Origin: Paracoccaceae bacterium
GTDB lineage: Bacteria > Pseudomonadota > Alphaproteobacteria > Rhodobacterales > Rhodobacteraceae
DNA length: 9,133 nt
Direction of reading: 5' to 3'
NCBI GenBank assembly: GCA_016937725.1
Contig: JAFGVZ010000144.1
Span: forward strand, 1 to 9,133
The notes beneath the pieces were generated by a model. That model saw nothing but the letters and a program-made list of their open reading frames with translations. It was not told the DNA's origin and did no database searches. The position numbers and the translations under genes are program-made. Numbering within the stretch: position 1 is the first letter of the stretch; each line of letters begins with the position of its first letter. This document shows, piece after piece, positions 1-6,140 of the stretch.

Positions 1-324
1 GAGGAAATCGGGCTGGACCCCGCGCAGGTGCGCATTCTTGGCGCGTTGCCCACGCATGAAACCGTCACGGGCTTTCTGGTCACGCCCTTTTTGGCGCGGC
101 TGGACGGGGCGTTCACCCCAAGCCCCGAACCGGGCGAGGTGGCCGAAGTGTTCCGCGTGCCGCTTGCGCATGTCATGGACCCCGCGCGCTATGTCATTGA
201 AAGGCGCATCTGGCGCGGGACATGGCGGCATTTTTACGCGGTGCCGTGGGGGCCGTATTACATCTGGGGGGCCAGCGCGCGCATGTTGCGGGGCTTGGCC
301 GAACGGATGGCGCAATGCGGGTAG
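1..324 (+). CDS. CoA pyrophosphatase-type Nudix hydrolase (3' part)
   Basis: The gene enters from the left edge; 107 codons and a TAG stop at 322-324 are visible. The first residues, EEIGL, match the end of the Nudix box (the EExGU part that binds the catalytic metal), so most of the box lies outside the window. The following stretch, with LPTHETVTGF and a VTPF strand, and the ending with RRIWRGTWRHFYAVPWGPYYIWGAS split over residues 68-91 of the fragment, resembles the NudL/YeaB-like CoA pyrophosphatases, which cleave CoA to 4'-phosphopantetheine and 3',5'-ADP. The family is well supported; the exact substrate is inferred from the family. The stop codon overlaps the start of cca, so the two are probably cotranscribed and translationally coupled. 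Confidence 0.82.
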   Translation, partial: EEIGLDPAQVRILGALPTHETVTGFLVTPFLARLDGAFTPSPEPGEVAEVFRVPLAHVMDPARYVIERRIWRGTWRHFYAVPWGPYYIWGASARMLRGLAERMAQCG

Positions 325-1448
325 GTGGCGACTGGTTAACGAATGACCGCACTCAGACCGTGCTGGGCCTGCTGACCGGGGCGGGCTATGCGGCCTATGC
401 TGTGGGCGGTTGCGTGCGCAATGCCGCACTGGGCGAGGCCGTGACGGATGTGGACATCGCCACCTCGGCCCGCCCCGAAACCGTGATGGCCTTGGCCGAA
501 GCCGCGGGTCTGCGCGCGGTGCCCACGGGGCTGGCGCATGGCACGGTCACGCTGGTTGTGGGCGGCGAGGGGTTCGAGGTCACGACCTTTCGCCGCGATG
601 TGGCGACCGATGGGCGACATGCCGAAGTGGCCTTTTCCGACCAGATGAGCGACGACGCCGCCCGCCGCGATTTCACCATGAACGCGCTTTACGCCGATGC
701 GACCGGGCATGTGCTGGACCCTTTGGGCGGCTTGGACGATTTGAAGGCGCGGCGGCTGCGCTTTGTCGGCGATGCGGCCCAGCGCATTGCCGAAGATTAC
801 CTGCGCATCCTGCGCTTCTTTCGCTTTCACGCGCAATATGGCGACCCGTTGGGCGGGTTGGACGCGGATGGACTGGCGGCCTGTGCAGCGGGGGTGGACG
901 GGCTGGCGCGGCTCTCGTCCGAGCGGGTCACATCTGAATTGCGCAAATTGCTAGGGGCGCGCGACCCCAGCCCTTCGGTCGCGGCCATGCACCATGCGGG
1001 GGTGTTGGCGCGGGTTCTGCCGGGGGCCGATCCGCGCGCTTTGGCCCCCTTGGTGCATCTGGAAGCGGGCCGCGCGCCGCACTGGATGCGGCGCCTCGCG
1101 GTGCTTGCGCCCGACACAGCCCCCTTGCGCCTGACCAAGGCCGAAGCGCGCGACCTGTCCCGCCTGCGAGATGCTGTGGGGGACATGACGCCGCCCGCTG
1201 TTCTGGGCTATGGTTTGGGCGCGGAGTTAGGCGCAGATGCCGTGCTGGCGCGGGCGGCTGTGCTGGAAAGCCCCCTGCCACCGGATTGGCGGGCCGAGGT
1301 CACGCGCGGCGCAAGCGCGCGCTTTCCAATCCGCGCCGCCGATCTGCCGGGGTTAGAGGGGGCGGCTTTGGGCCAAGAGCTGAAGGCGCTCGAGGCGCGC
1401 TGGATTGCGTCCGATTTCCGCGCCACGCGCGCCGATCTGCTGGGCTGA
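315..1448 (+). CDS. cca: CCA tRNA nucleotidyltransferase
   Basis: This enzyme (377 aa) adds or repairs the 3'-terminal CCA of tRNAs using CTP and ATP. It shows the class II nucleotidyltransferase head: a GGCVRN loop at residues 31-36 (usually GGxVRD), the metal-binding pair D45 and D47 in TDVDIAT, RRDFTMNA at 118-125, DPLGG at 136-140, and the ribose/base-recognition motif EDYLRILRF at 160-168. The alpha-helical C-terminal half is less conserved, and there is no HD phosphohydrolase domain. I chose the ATG at 315 because the motifs begin about 25 residues in and a GGATGG lies 4 bases upstream; a GTG at 222 in the same frame would run deep into the Nudix gene. It overlaps that gene by 10 bases. 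A poly(A) polymerase of the same superfamily is the alternative, but the motifs and length fit CCA addition better. Confidence 0.93.
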   Translation: MRVGGDWLTNDRTQTVLGLLTGAGYAAYAVGGCVRNAALGEAVTDVDIATSARPETVMALAEAAGLRAVPTGLAHGTVTLVVGGEGFEVTTFRRDVATDGRHAEVAFSDQMSDDAARRDFTMNALYADATGHVLDPLGGLDDLKARRLRFVGDAAQRIAEDYLRILRFFRFHAQYGDPLGGLDADGLAACAAGVDGLARLSSERVTSELRKLLGARDPSPSVAAMHHAGVLARVLPGADPRALAPLVHLEAGRAPHWMRRLAVLAPDTAPLRLTKAEARDLSRLRDAVGDMTPPAVLGYGLGAELGADAVLARAAVLESPLPPDWRAEVTRGASARFPIRAADLPGLEGAALGQELKALEARWIASDFRATRADLLG

Positions 1449-1458
1449 CTGGCGCAGA

Positions 1459-1493
1459 AGGGCCAAACGCCCTATGTCCTGATTAAAGGACAT
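1459..1493 (+). promoter_or_regulatory. two tandem hairpins in exporter leader, second hides the RBS
   Basis: The 48-base gap between cca and the ABC exporter is almost filled by two adjacent perfect inverted repeats. The first is AGGGC (1459-1463) with GCCCT (1469-1473) around a 5-base loop. The second is ATGTCCT (1474-1480) with AGGACAT (1487-1493) around the loop GATTAA. The second stem contains most of the Shine-Dalgarno AAAGGA (1485-1490) of the gene starting at 1497, so it could block ribosome access. Neither hairpin is followed by a T-run, so I do not call it an intrinsic terminator. The repeats are seen directly; the regulatory role is inference. Confidence 0.4.
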
Positions 1494-1496
1494 TCC

Positions 1497-3377
1497 ATGC
1501 TGCAAAAAAGTGACCCCACGCCAAAACCGACCCTTGCCTTTCGGCTGGCGGGCCTGATCGACGGTTTCGCCCATGCCGATGGCCCCCCGCCGCAAACCCT
1601 TTTGCGCTTCATGCTGTGGTCGGTCAAAGGGTCTTGGCCAGTTCTGGCGCTGGCCACGGTCATTTCGGCCATCGTGGGCACGACCGAAGTGATCTCGGCC
1701 ATGCTGCTGGGCCAGATTATCGACGCGGCGGTGGATACCGGCGCGCAAGGCTTCATTGCCGCGCATGGCTGGTTGATCGCCGGGTTCATCCTGTTCTTCG
1801 TAGTGCTGCGGCCCTTGGCCTTTGGGGTATCTTCCGCCGCGAACTCCATCGTGGTGCAGCCCAATATTTTCGTGCTGGTGCAGTCGCGGCTGAACCGCTG
1901 GACGCTGGGCCAGCCCGTCACCTTCTTTGACAATGATTTCGCGGGCCGGATTGCGCAAAAGCAGGTTCAGACCGCCCGCGCCCTGACCGATGTCGCGAAT
2001 GAGACCATCAACACCATGGCTTTCGCGCTGGCCTCGATCATCGGATCGGTCGTGCTGTTGTTCACCATAGATGCACGCGTCGCGCTGGCCTTGGCCGTTT
2101 GGATGGTCGGCTACCTGTGGCTGATCCGGTATTTCCTGCCGCAAGTGCGCGAGCGTTCGGGCAAACGGGCCGGTGCGCGGGCGCGTGTCAGCGGACAGGT
2201 GGTGGACACGATCAGCAACATCAAGACGGTCAAGCTGTTCGCCCATGCCGATTTCGAAGATCGCGCGGCGCTGAACGCGATGGGCGTGTTCCGCGACCGC
2301 TCTGTCGAGTTTGGCGAGGTGCAGGCGTGGTTTCGCTTTGCCCTGATGGTGGTGGCGGGGCTGTTGCCGGTGCTGCTGATCGGCGGCACTTTGTGGCTAT
2401 GGGCGCAAGGCGCGGCCAGCACGGGCGATATTGCGGCTGCGGGTGCTGTTGCCATTCGCATTGCGCAGATGACCGGCTGGGTTAGTTTCACGCTGATGGG
2501 CATTTATTCCAACATAGGCGAGATCGAGGACGGCATGCGCACCCTGACCCAGCGCCCCGATCTGGAAAATGCACCCGACGCGGTCGAGATTGGCCGCGCC
2601 GACGGGGCTGTCGCCTTCGAGGAAGTGGGCTTTGCCTATGGGCGCGATGCGGGCGGGGTGGACGGGCTGTCCCTGCGCATCGCCAAGGGCGAGAAGATCG
2701 GGATTGTCGGGGCTTCGGGCGCGGGCAAATCCACGCTCGTGGCCCTGCTGCTGCGGCTCTATGACGTGGAAGCGGGGCGCATCACGCTGGACGGGCGCGA
2801 TATTCGCGGGCTGACGCAGGAAAGCCTGCGCCGCAACATCGCCATGGTCACGCAAGAAACGGCCATGTTCAACCGCTCTGCGCTGGAAAACATCCGCTAT
2901 GGCCGCCCCGATGCCACCCGGGCTGAAATAGAGGCCGCCGCGAAAGCTGCCGAGGCGCATGACTTCATCAAGGGCTTGCAGGACCATGAAGGGCGCAAAG
3001 GCTATGACGCGCAACTGGGTGAGCGCGGCGTCCGGCTCTCGGGCGGGCAGCGCCAACGGATTGCGTTGGCGCGCGCATTTTTGAAAAATGCGCCTGTTCT
3101 GGTGCTGGACGAAGCGACATCGGCGCTGGATTCCGAAGTGGAGGCCGCGGTGCAAGACGCATTGCAACCGCTGATGGAGGGCAAGACCGTGCTGGCCATT
3201 GCGCATCGCTTGTCGACCATTGCACAGCTAGACCGCATCGTGGTGCTTGACGCTGGCCGCATTGTCGAGCAAGGCACGCATGACGAATTGCTGGCCAAGG
3301 GCGGCACTTATGCGCGTTTCTGGGCACGGCAATCGGGCGGGTTTCTGGGCATAGATGAGACATCTGAAATCGCATAA
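1497..3377 (+). CDS. ABC transporter, fused permease and ATPase (ABCB-type exporter)
   Basis: This 626-aa half-transporter should work as a homodimer in the inner membrane. An N-terminal domain carries about six membrane segments (roughly residues 46-68, 92-112, 172-190, 194-212, 281-302 and 315-335). The nucleotide-binding domain has all motifs intact: Walker A GASGAGKST at 405-413 (K411), a Q-loop in MVTQET, the signature LSGGQ at 514-518, Walker B with D538 and catalytic E539, and the switch histidine H570. This is the layout of the MsbA/Sav1866 class of lipid or drug exporters; the substrate cannot be read from the sequence. The ATG at 1497 has AAAGGA 6 bases upstream, inside a perfect hairpin. 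The stop at 3375-3377 is 9 bases before the rRNA methyltransferase gene. A 21-bp perfect palindrome lies inside the gene at 3073-3093. Confidence 0.95.
   Translation: MLQKSDPTPKPTLAFRLAGLIDGFAHADGPPPQTLLRFMLWSVKGSWPVLALATVISAIVGTTEVISAMLLGQIIDAAVDTGAQGFIAAHGWLIAGFILFFVVLRPLAFGVSSAANSIVVQPNIFVLVQSRLNRWTLGQPVTFFDNDFAGRIAQKQVQTARALTDVANETINTMAFALASIIGSVVLLFTIDARVALALAVWMVGYLWLIRYFLPQVRERSGKRAGARARVSGQVVDTISNIKTVKLFAHADFEDRAALNAMGVFRDRSVEFGEVQAWFRFALMVVAGLLPVLLIGGTLWLWAQGAASTGDIAAAGAVAIRIAQMTGWVSFTLMGIYSNIGEIEDGMRTLTQRPDLENAPDAVEIGRADGAVAFEEVGFAYGRDAGGVDGLSLRIAKGEKIGIVGASGAGKSTLVALLLRLYDVEAGRITLDGRDIRGLTQESLRRNIAMVTQETAMFNRSALENIRYGRPDATRAEIEAAAKAAEAHDFIKGLQDHEGRKGYDAQLGERGVRLSGGQRQRIALARAFLKNAPVLVLDEATSALDSEVEAAVQDALQPLMEGKTVLAIAHRLSTIAQLDRIVVLDAGRIVEQGTHDELLAKGGTYARFWARQSGGFLGIDETSEIA
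3073..3093. repeat. 21-bp perfect palindrome inside the ABC exporter gene
   Basis: Two 10-base arms, GCGCATTTTT (3073-3082) and AAAAATGCGC (3084-3093), are exact reverse complements around a single G. They encode residues between the ABC signature and Walker B (A-F-L-K-N-A) using TTT, TTG, AAA and AAT, where neighbouring codons are mostly G/C-ending. The palindrome is seen directly; any binding-site, hairpin or pausing function is unknown and chance remains possible. Confidence 0.5.
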
Positions 3378-3386
3378 GGCCGCGAC

Positions 3387-4598
3387 ATGGGCCTGACCAT
3401 CACCCGCCTTGGCCATCATGGCGACGGGGTGGCAGATGGTCCCGTCTTCGTGCCGCGCACCCTGCCCGGCGAGGTGGTCGAGGGCGAGGTGACGGGCGAC
3501 CGTCTGGCCGCGCCCCGCATACTGACGCCCTCTCCCGACCGGATCGCAGCCGCCTGCAAGCATTACAAATCCTGCGGGGGGTGCGCGTTGCAACACGCGC
3601 GCGAGGGGTTTGTGACCGCGTGGAAGGAGGGCGTGATCCGGCAGGCTCTGGCCGCGCAGGGGCTGGATGCACAGTTTCGCGCGCCCCATGTCTCGCCCCT
3701 TGGCACACGCAGGCGGGCCACGTTTTCCGGGCGGCGGCTGAAAAAGGGCGCGTTGGTCGGGTTTCACGCGCGGGCGTCGGACACGGTCACGTCGGTCCCC
3801 GATTGCCTTATCCTGCGGCCCGAACTGACCGCCGCCTTGCCGCTGCTGGAGGAACTTGTCACGCTGGCCGGATCGCGCAAGGGCGAGATGTCGCTGTCGC
3901 TAACTGTGTCTGATGTGGGGCTGGACCTGTCGGTGACGGGCGGCAAACCGATGGACGGAGCGTTGCAAGCCACGCTTGGCCAATGGGCGGGCGGAAACGG
4001 CTTCGCGCGGCTGGCATGGCAGGGCGAGGTGATCGCGCAAGCAGCACCCCCTGTCCAGACCTTCGGGCGCGCGCGTGTTTCCCCGCCGCCGGGTGCCTTT
4101 TTGCAAGCCACCGCAGACGCGCAAACCGCGCTGCAAGCGGCGGTGGCGGACGCTGTGGGCGATGCCCCGCGCATAGCCGACCTGTTCGCGGGCTGTGGCA
4201 CCTTCGCCCTGCCCCTGGCCGAACGGGCAGAGGTGCATGCGGTCGAAAGCGTGGCCGACATGTTGCGCGCGCTAGACCAAGGCTGGCGGCACGCAAGCGG
4301 GTTGAAGCGCGTGACCACGGAAACACGCGATCTGTTCCGCAATCCGCTCTTGCCCGAAGACCTGACGCGCTTTGACGCCGTGGTCATCGACCCGCCCCGC
4401 GCAGGCGCCGAAGCGCAGGCCCGCGCGCTGGCCGACAGCATAGTGCCACGCATTGCCGCCGTGTCCTGCAACCCGGTGACCTTCGCGCGTGACGCCAAAA
4501 TCCTGTGTGACGCGGGCTTCCGCCTGCAATGGGTGCAGATGGTCGATCAATTCCGCTTCAGTCCGCATGTGGAGCTTGCAGCCGCCTTCGCAAGGTAA
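3387..4598 (+). CDS. iron-sulfur 23S rRNA (uracil-5-)-methyltransferase, RlmD/RumA family
   Basis: This 403-aa enzyme should transfer a methyl group from S-adenosylmethionine to C5 of a uridine in 23S rRNA (U1939 in the E. coli RlmD model). An N-terminal TRAM-like RNA-binding domain (about residues 2-45) precedes the [4Fe-4S] ligands C57, C63 and C66, with the fourth at C140, the spacing seen in RumA. The Rossmann domain has the SAM motif DLFAGCGTF at 265-273, DPPRAG at 335-340, the nucleophile C361 in SCNP, and E396 in SPHVE as the likely general base. The start at 3387 lies 9 bases after the exporter stop, and its only Shine-Dalgarno-like sequence (AAGG, 3376-3379) overlaps that stop codon, suggesting translational coupling. 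Distinguishing RlmD from RlmC or a dual-site enzyme is not possible from motifs alone. Confidence 0.92.
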   Translation: MGLTITRLGHHGDGVADGPVFVPRTLPGEVVEGEVTGDRLAAPRILTPSPDRIAAACKHYKSCGGCALQHAREGFVTAWKEGVIRQALAAQGLDAQFRAPHVSPLGTRRRATFSGRRLKKGALVGFHARASDTVTSVPDCLILRPELTAALPLLEELVTLAGSRKGEMSLSLTVSDVGLDLSVTGGKPMDGALQATLGQWAGGNGFARLAWQGEVIAQAAPPVQTFGRARVSPPPGAFLQATADAQTALQAAVADAVGDAPRIADLFAGCGTFALPLAERAEVHAVESVADMLRALDQGWRHASGLKRVTTETRDLFRNPLLPEDLTRFDAVVIDPPRAGAEAQARALADSIVPRIAAVSCNPVTFARDAKILCDAGFRLQWVQMVDQFRFSPHVELAAAFAR

Positions 4599-4604
4599 CA
4601 TATC
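4576..4604 (+). promoter_or_regulatory. possible promoter for the sodium channel gene
   Basis: TTGCAG (4576-4581) and CATATC (4599-4604) are separated by 17 bases. This places a start site near 4611, giving a leader of about 22 bases to the channel ATG at 4633. The -35 half lies inside the end of the methyltransferase gene. Only three positions of each hexamer match the sigma-70 consensus, so this is a weak candidate; readthrough from upstream is equally possible. Confidence 0.28.
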
Positions 4605-4632
4605 TGCGCCAAAGTCAATTCGGGGGAAGATC

Positions 4633-5409
4633 ATGTTCAGCCGCGCCAGCGTCGCCGCCTTTCTGGACCAATCTTGGGTGCGCAACAGCGTGATCGGTGT
4701 GATCCTGTTCAACGCCGTGTTGCTGGGGATGGAAACATCCGCGCCGCTTATGGACGCGATTGGCCCGGTCATCCTGACGCTGGACAAAATCTGCCTTGGC
4801 ATTTTCGTTCTGGAACTGGCGCTGAAAATGTATGCCCATCGCTGGCAATTCTGGCGGTCTGGCTGGAATATCTTCGACTTCATCATCATCGCCATCGCGC
4901 TTCTGCCCGCGACCCAAGGCTTCAGCGTGCTGCGGGCGTTGCGCATTCTGCGCTTGCTGCGGGTGGTGTCGGTCAGCCCCAACCTGCGCCGCGTGGTCGA
5001 AGGCTTCATCACCGCGCTGCCCGGCATGGGGTCGGTCTTCCTGCTGATGGGGATGATCTTCTATATCGGGTCGGTCATGGCAACGAAGCTGTTCCAGACC
5101 AGTTTCCCGCAATGGTTCGGCGATCTGGGGTCGTCGGCTTACTCGCTGTTCCAGATCATGACGCTGGAATCGTGGTCGATGGGCATCGTCCGACCCGTGA
5201 TGGAGGTCTACCCCTACGCGTGGATGTTCTTCGTGCCCTTCATCATGGTCACGACCTTCGCCGTGGTGAACCTGTTGGTCGGTCTGATCGTGAATTCGAT
5301 GCAGGACGCCCATGCCGCCGAAAGCAACAAGGCCACCGAAGATTACCGTGACGAGGTGCTGGCCCGCCTGCGCGAAATTGAAAAGAAGCTGGCCGAGCGC
5401 GAGGGATGA
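4633..5409 (+). CDS. voltage-gated sodium channel, NaChBac/NavBac type
   Basis: This 258-aa inner-membrane protein is a one-domain, six-helix channel subunit that should form a homotetramer. S1 is about residues 18-34, S2 47-68 with acidic E61, and S3 79-92 with D82. S4 has four arginines spaced by three (R101, R104, R107, R110), the gating-charge pattern of NavAb-like channels. The selectivity filter reads TLESWSM at 177-183; E179 and the LESW core mark sodium rather than potassium selectivity. S6 (about 198-222) carries NLLVG with N213, and a short charged heptad-like helix (about 235-256) should form the tetramer's C-terminal coiled coil. The filter and the following residues are very like NavMs of Magnetococcus. 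The ATG at 4633 follows GGGGGA by 5 bases and leaves a family-sized N-terminus. Physiological role (motility, pH or sodium homeostasis) is not shown here. Confidence 0.93.
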   Translation: MFSRASVAAFLDQSWVRNSVIGVILFNAVLLGMETSAPLMDAIGPVILTLDKICLGIFVLELALKMYAHRWQFWRSGWNIFDFIIIAIALLPATQGFSVLRALRILRLLRVVSVSPNLRRVVEGFITALPGMGSVFLLMGMIFYIGSVMATKLFQTSFPQWFGDLGSSAYSLFQIMTLESWSMGIVRPVMEVYPYAWMFFVPFIMVTTFAVVNLLVGLIVNSMQDAHAAESNKATEDYRDEVLARLREIEKKLAEREG

Positions 5410-5433
5410 CGCGGACGTGAGCGGGCGGCGTGC

Positions 5434-5462
5434 TTGGCAGAATCTTGGGGTTCGGGCATAGT
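5434..5462 (+). promoter_or_regulatory. sigma-70-like promoter of the L,D-transpeptidase gene
   Basis: TTGGCA (5434-5439) matches five of six -35 positions and CATAGT (5457-5462) four of six -10 positions, with the optimal 17-base spacer. The predicted transcript would start near 5469 and reach the ATG at 5487 after about 18 bases, leaving room for the AGAGGA ribosome binding site. The promoter lies wholly in the 77-base gap after the channel gene, so the downstream gene can be transcribed independently. Confidence 0.5.
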
Positions 5463-5486
5463 GGCCCAAAAATCCCAGAGGATTCG

Positions 5487-6140
5487 ATGCAGTTTGCCCG
5501 CCTGTTCCTGCCCTTGGCCCTGCTGGCGGTTCTGACCGCCTGTGCGCCGACAAAATTTCGCTCCTATGACGGGCCGGAAGTCACGCGCGTGTTTATCTAC
5601 AAGGCCGAACGGCAGATGGATCTGATCCATTTCGGCACGGTGCTGAAAAGCTACCGCGTGCAGCTTGGCGGCCAGCCCTTCGGCCACAAGGAGCGCGAAG
5701 GCGACCGCCGCACGCCCGAAGGCGATTACATCATTGACCGCCGCAACCCCAACAGCGCGTTTCATCTTTCCATCGGCATCGACTACCCGAACGAGGCTGA
5801 CCGCGCCCATGCAAAGGCAAATGGCTGGCGTCCGGGCGGGGATATTTTCATCCACGGGCGCGGACCCCGCTTTCAGCGCGCGCGGGGCGACTGGACGGAT
5901 GGTTGCATTGCGGTGACCGACCGGCAGATGGAAGATATCTACGCCATGGTGCGCAACGGCACGCCCATCACGATTTTCGCATCGAAACAGCAAGAGCTGG
6001 AACGCAGCGGCATGAGCGCGCCGGCGATGGCGGCAAGCGGACCTCGCCTTGCTGCGGCGCCGGTCACAGGTCTTTTGGTGCTGACGCCCGGTCCAGATAC
6101 GCCACGTCCTAGACCGTCCCCCGCTCGTGCGGGGCGGTGA
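5487..6140 (+). CDS. L,D-transpeptidase (YkuD) family lipoprotein
   Basis: This 217-aa protein begins with a lipoprotein signal: a hydrophobic stretch (residues 6-17) and the lipobox LTAC with C19 as lipidation site, so the mature protein should be membrane-anchored and face the periplasm. The YkuD catalytic domain spans about residues 31-165, with H123 in FIHGRG and the nucleophile C140 in TDGCIAV. The family makes 3-3 peptidoglycan cross-links or attaches or releases lipoproteins; the YafK/DpaA branch acts as an amidase, and a non-canonical site of this kind leaves that open. Residues from about 170 form an Ala/Pro-rich tail of no recognised domain. I chose the ATG at 5487 because AGAGGA ends 4 bases upstream and the lipobox then sits correctly; a GTG at 5430 would add residues before the signal and overlap the promoter. 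The 3' end overlaps the convergent gene by 32 bases. Confidence 0.88.
   Translation: MQFARLFLPLALLAVLTACAPTKFRSYDGPEVTRVFIYKAERQMDLIHFGTVLKSYRVQLGGQPFGHKEREGDRRTPEGDYIIDRRNPNSAFHLSIGIDYPNEADRAHAKANGWRPGGDIFIHGRGPRFQRARGDWTDGCIAVTDRQMEDIYAMVRNGTPITIFASKQQELERSGMSAPAMAASGPRLAAAPVTGLLVLTPGPDTPRPRPSPARAGR

Noticed and set aside
222..314. Upstream extension of cca to a GTG at 222
   Set aside because: It would overlap the Nudix coding region by about 100 bases, adds residues that do not resemble the family, and the ATG at 315 fits the motif spacing.
1353..2246. 297-aa antisense open frame opposite the end of cca and the start of the exporter
   Set aside because: Its composition (rich in Arg, Gln, His, Gly) is that of a shadow of a GC-rich gene, and no family is recognisable.
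4489..4632. Upstream extension of the sodium channel frame to 4489
   Set aside because: It lies inside the well-supported methyltransferase C-terminus in another frame; the ATG at 4633 has a purine-rich ribosome binding site and gives the usual NavBac N-terminus.
5410..5433. Terminator after the sodium channel gene
   Set aside because: No stable inverted repeat followed by a T-run is visible between the channel stop and the next promoter.
5430..5486. GTG start at 5430 for the L,D-transpeptidase
   Set aside because: It would place residues before the lipoprotein signal peptide and overlap the predicted promoter; the ATG at 5487 has a ribosome binding site.
4615..5553. 312-aa antisense open frame opposite the sodium channel
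   Set aside because: Low-complexity Arg/Gln/His composition, no family match by eye, and it covers a complete well-conserved gene on the other strand.
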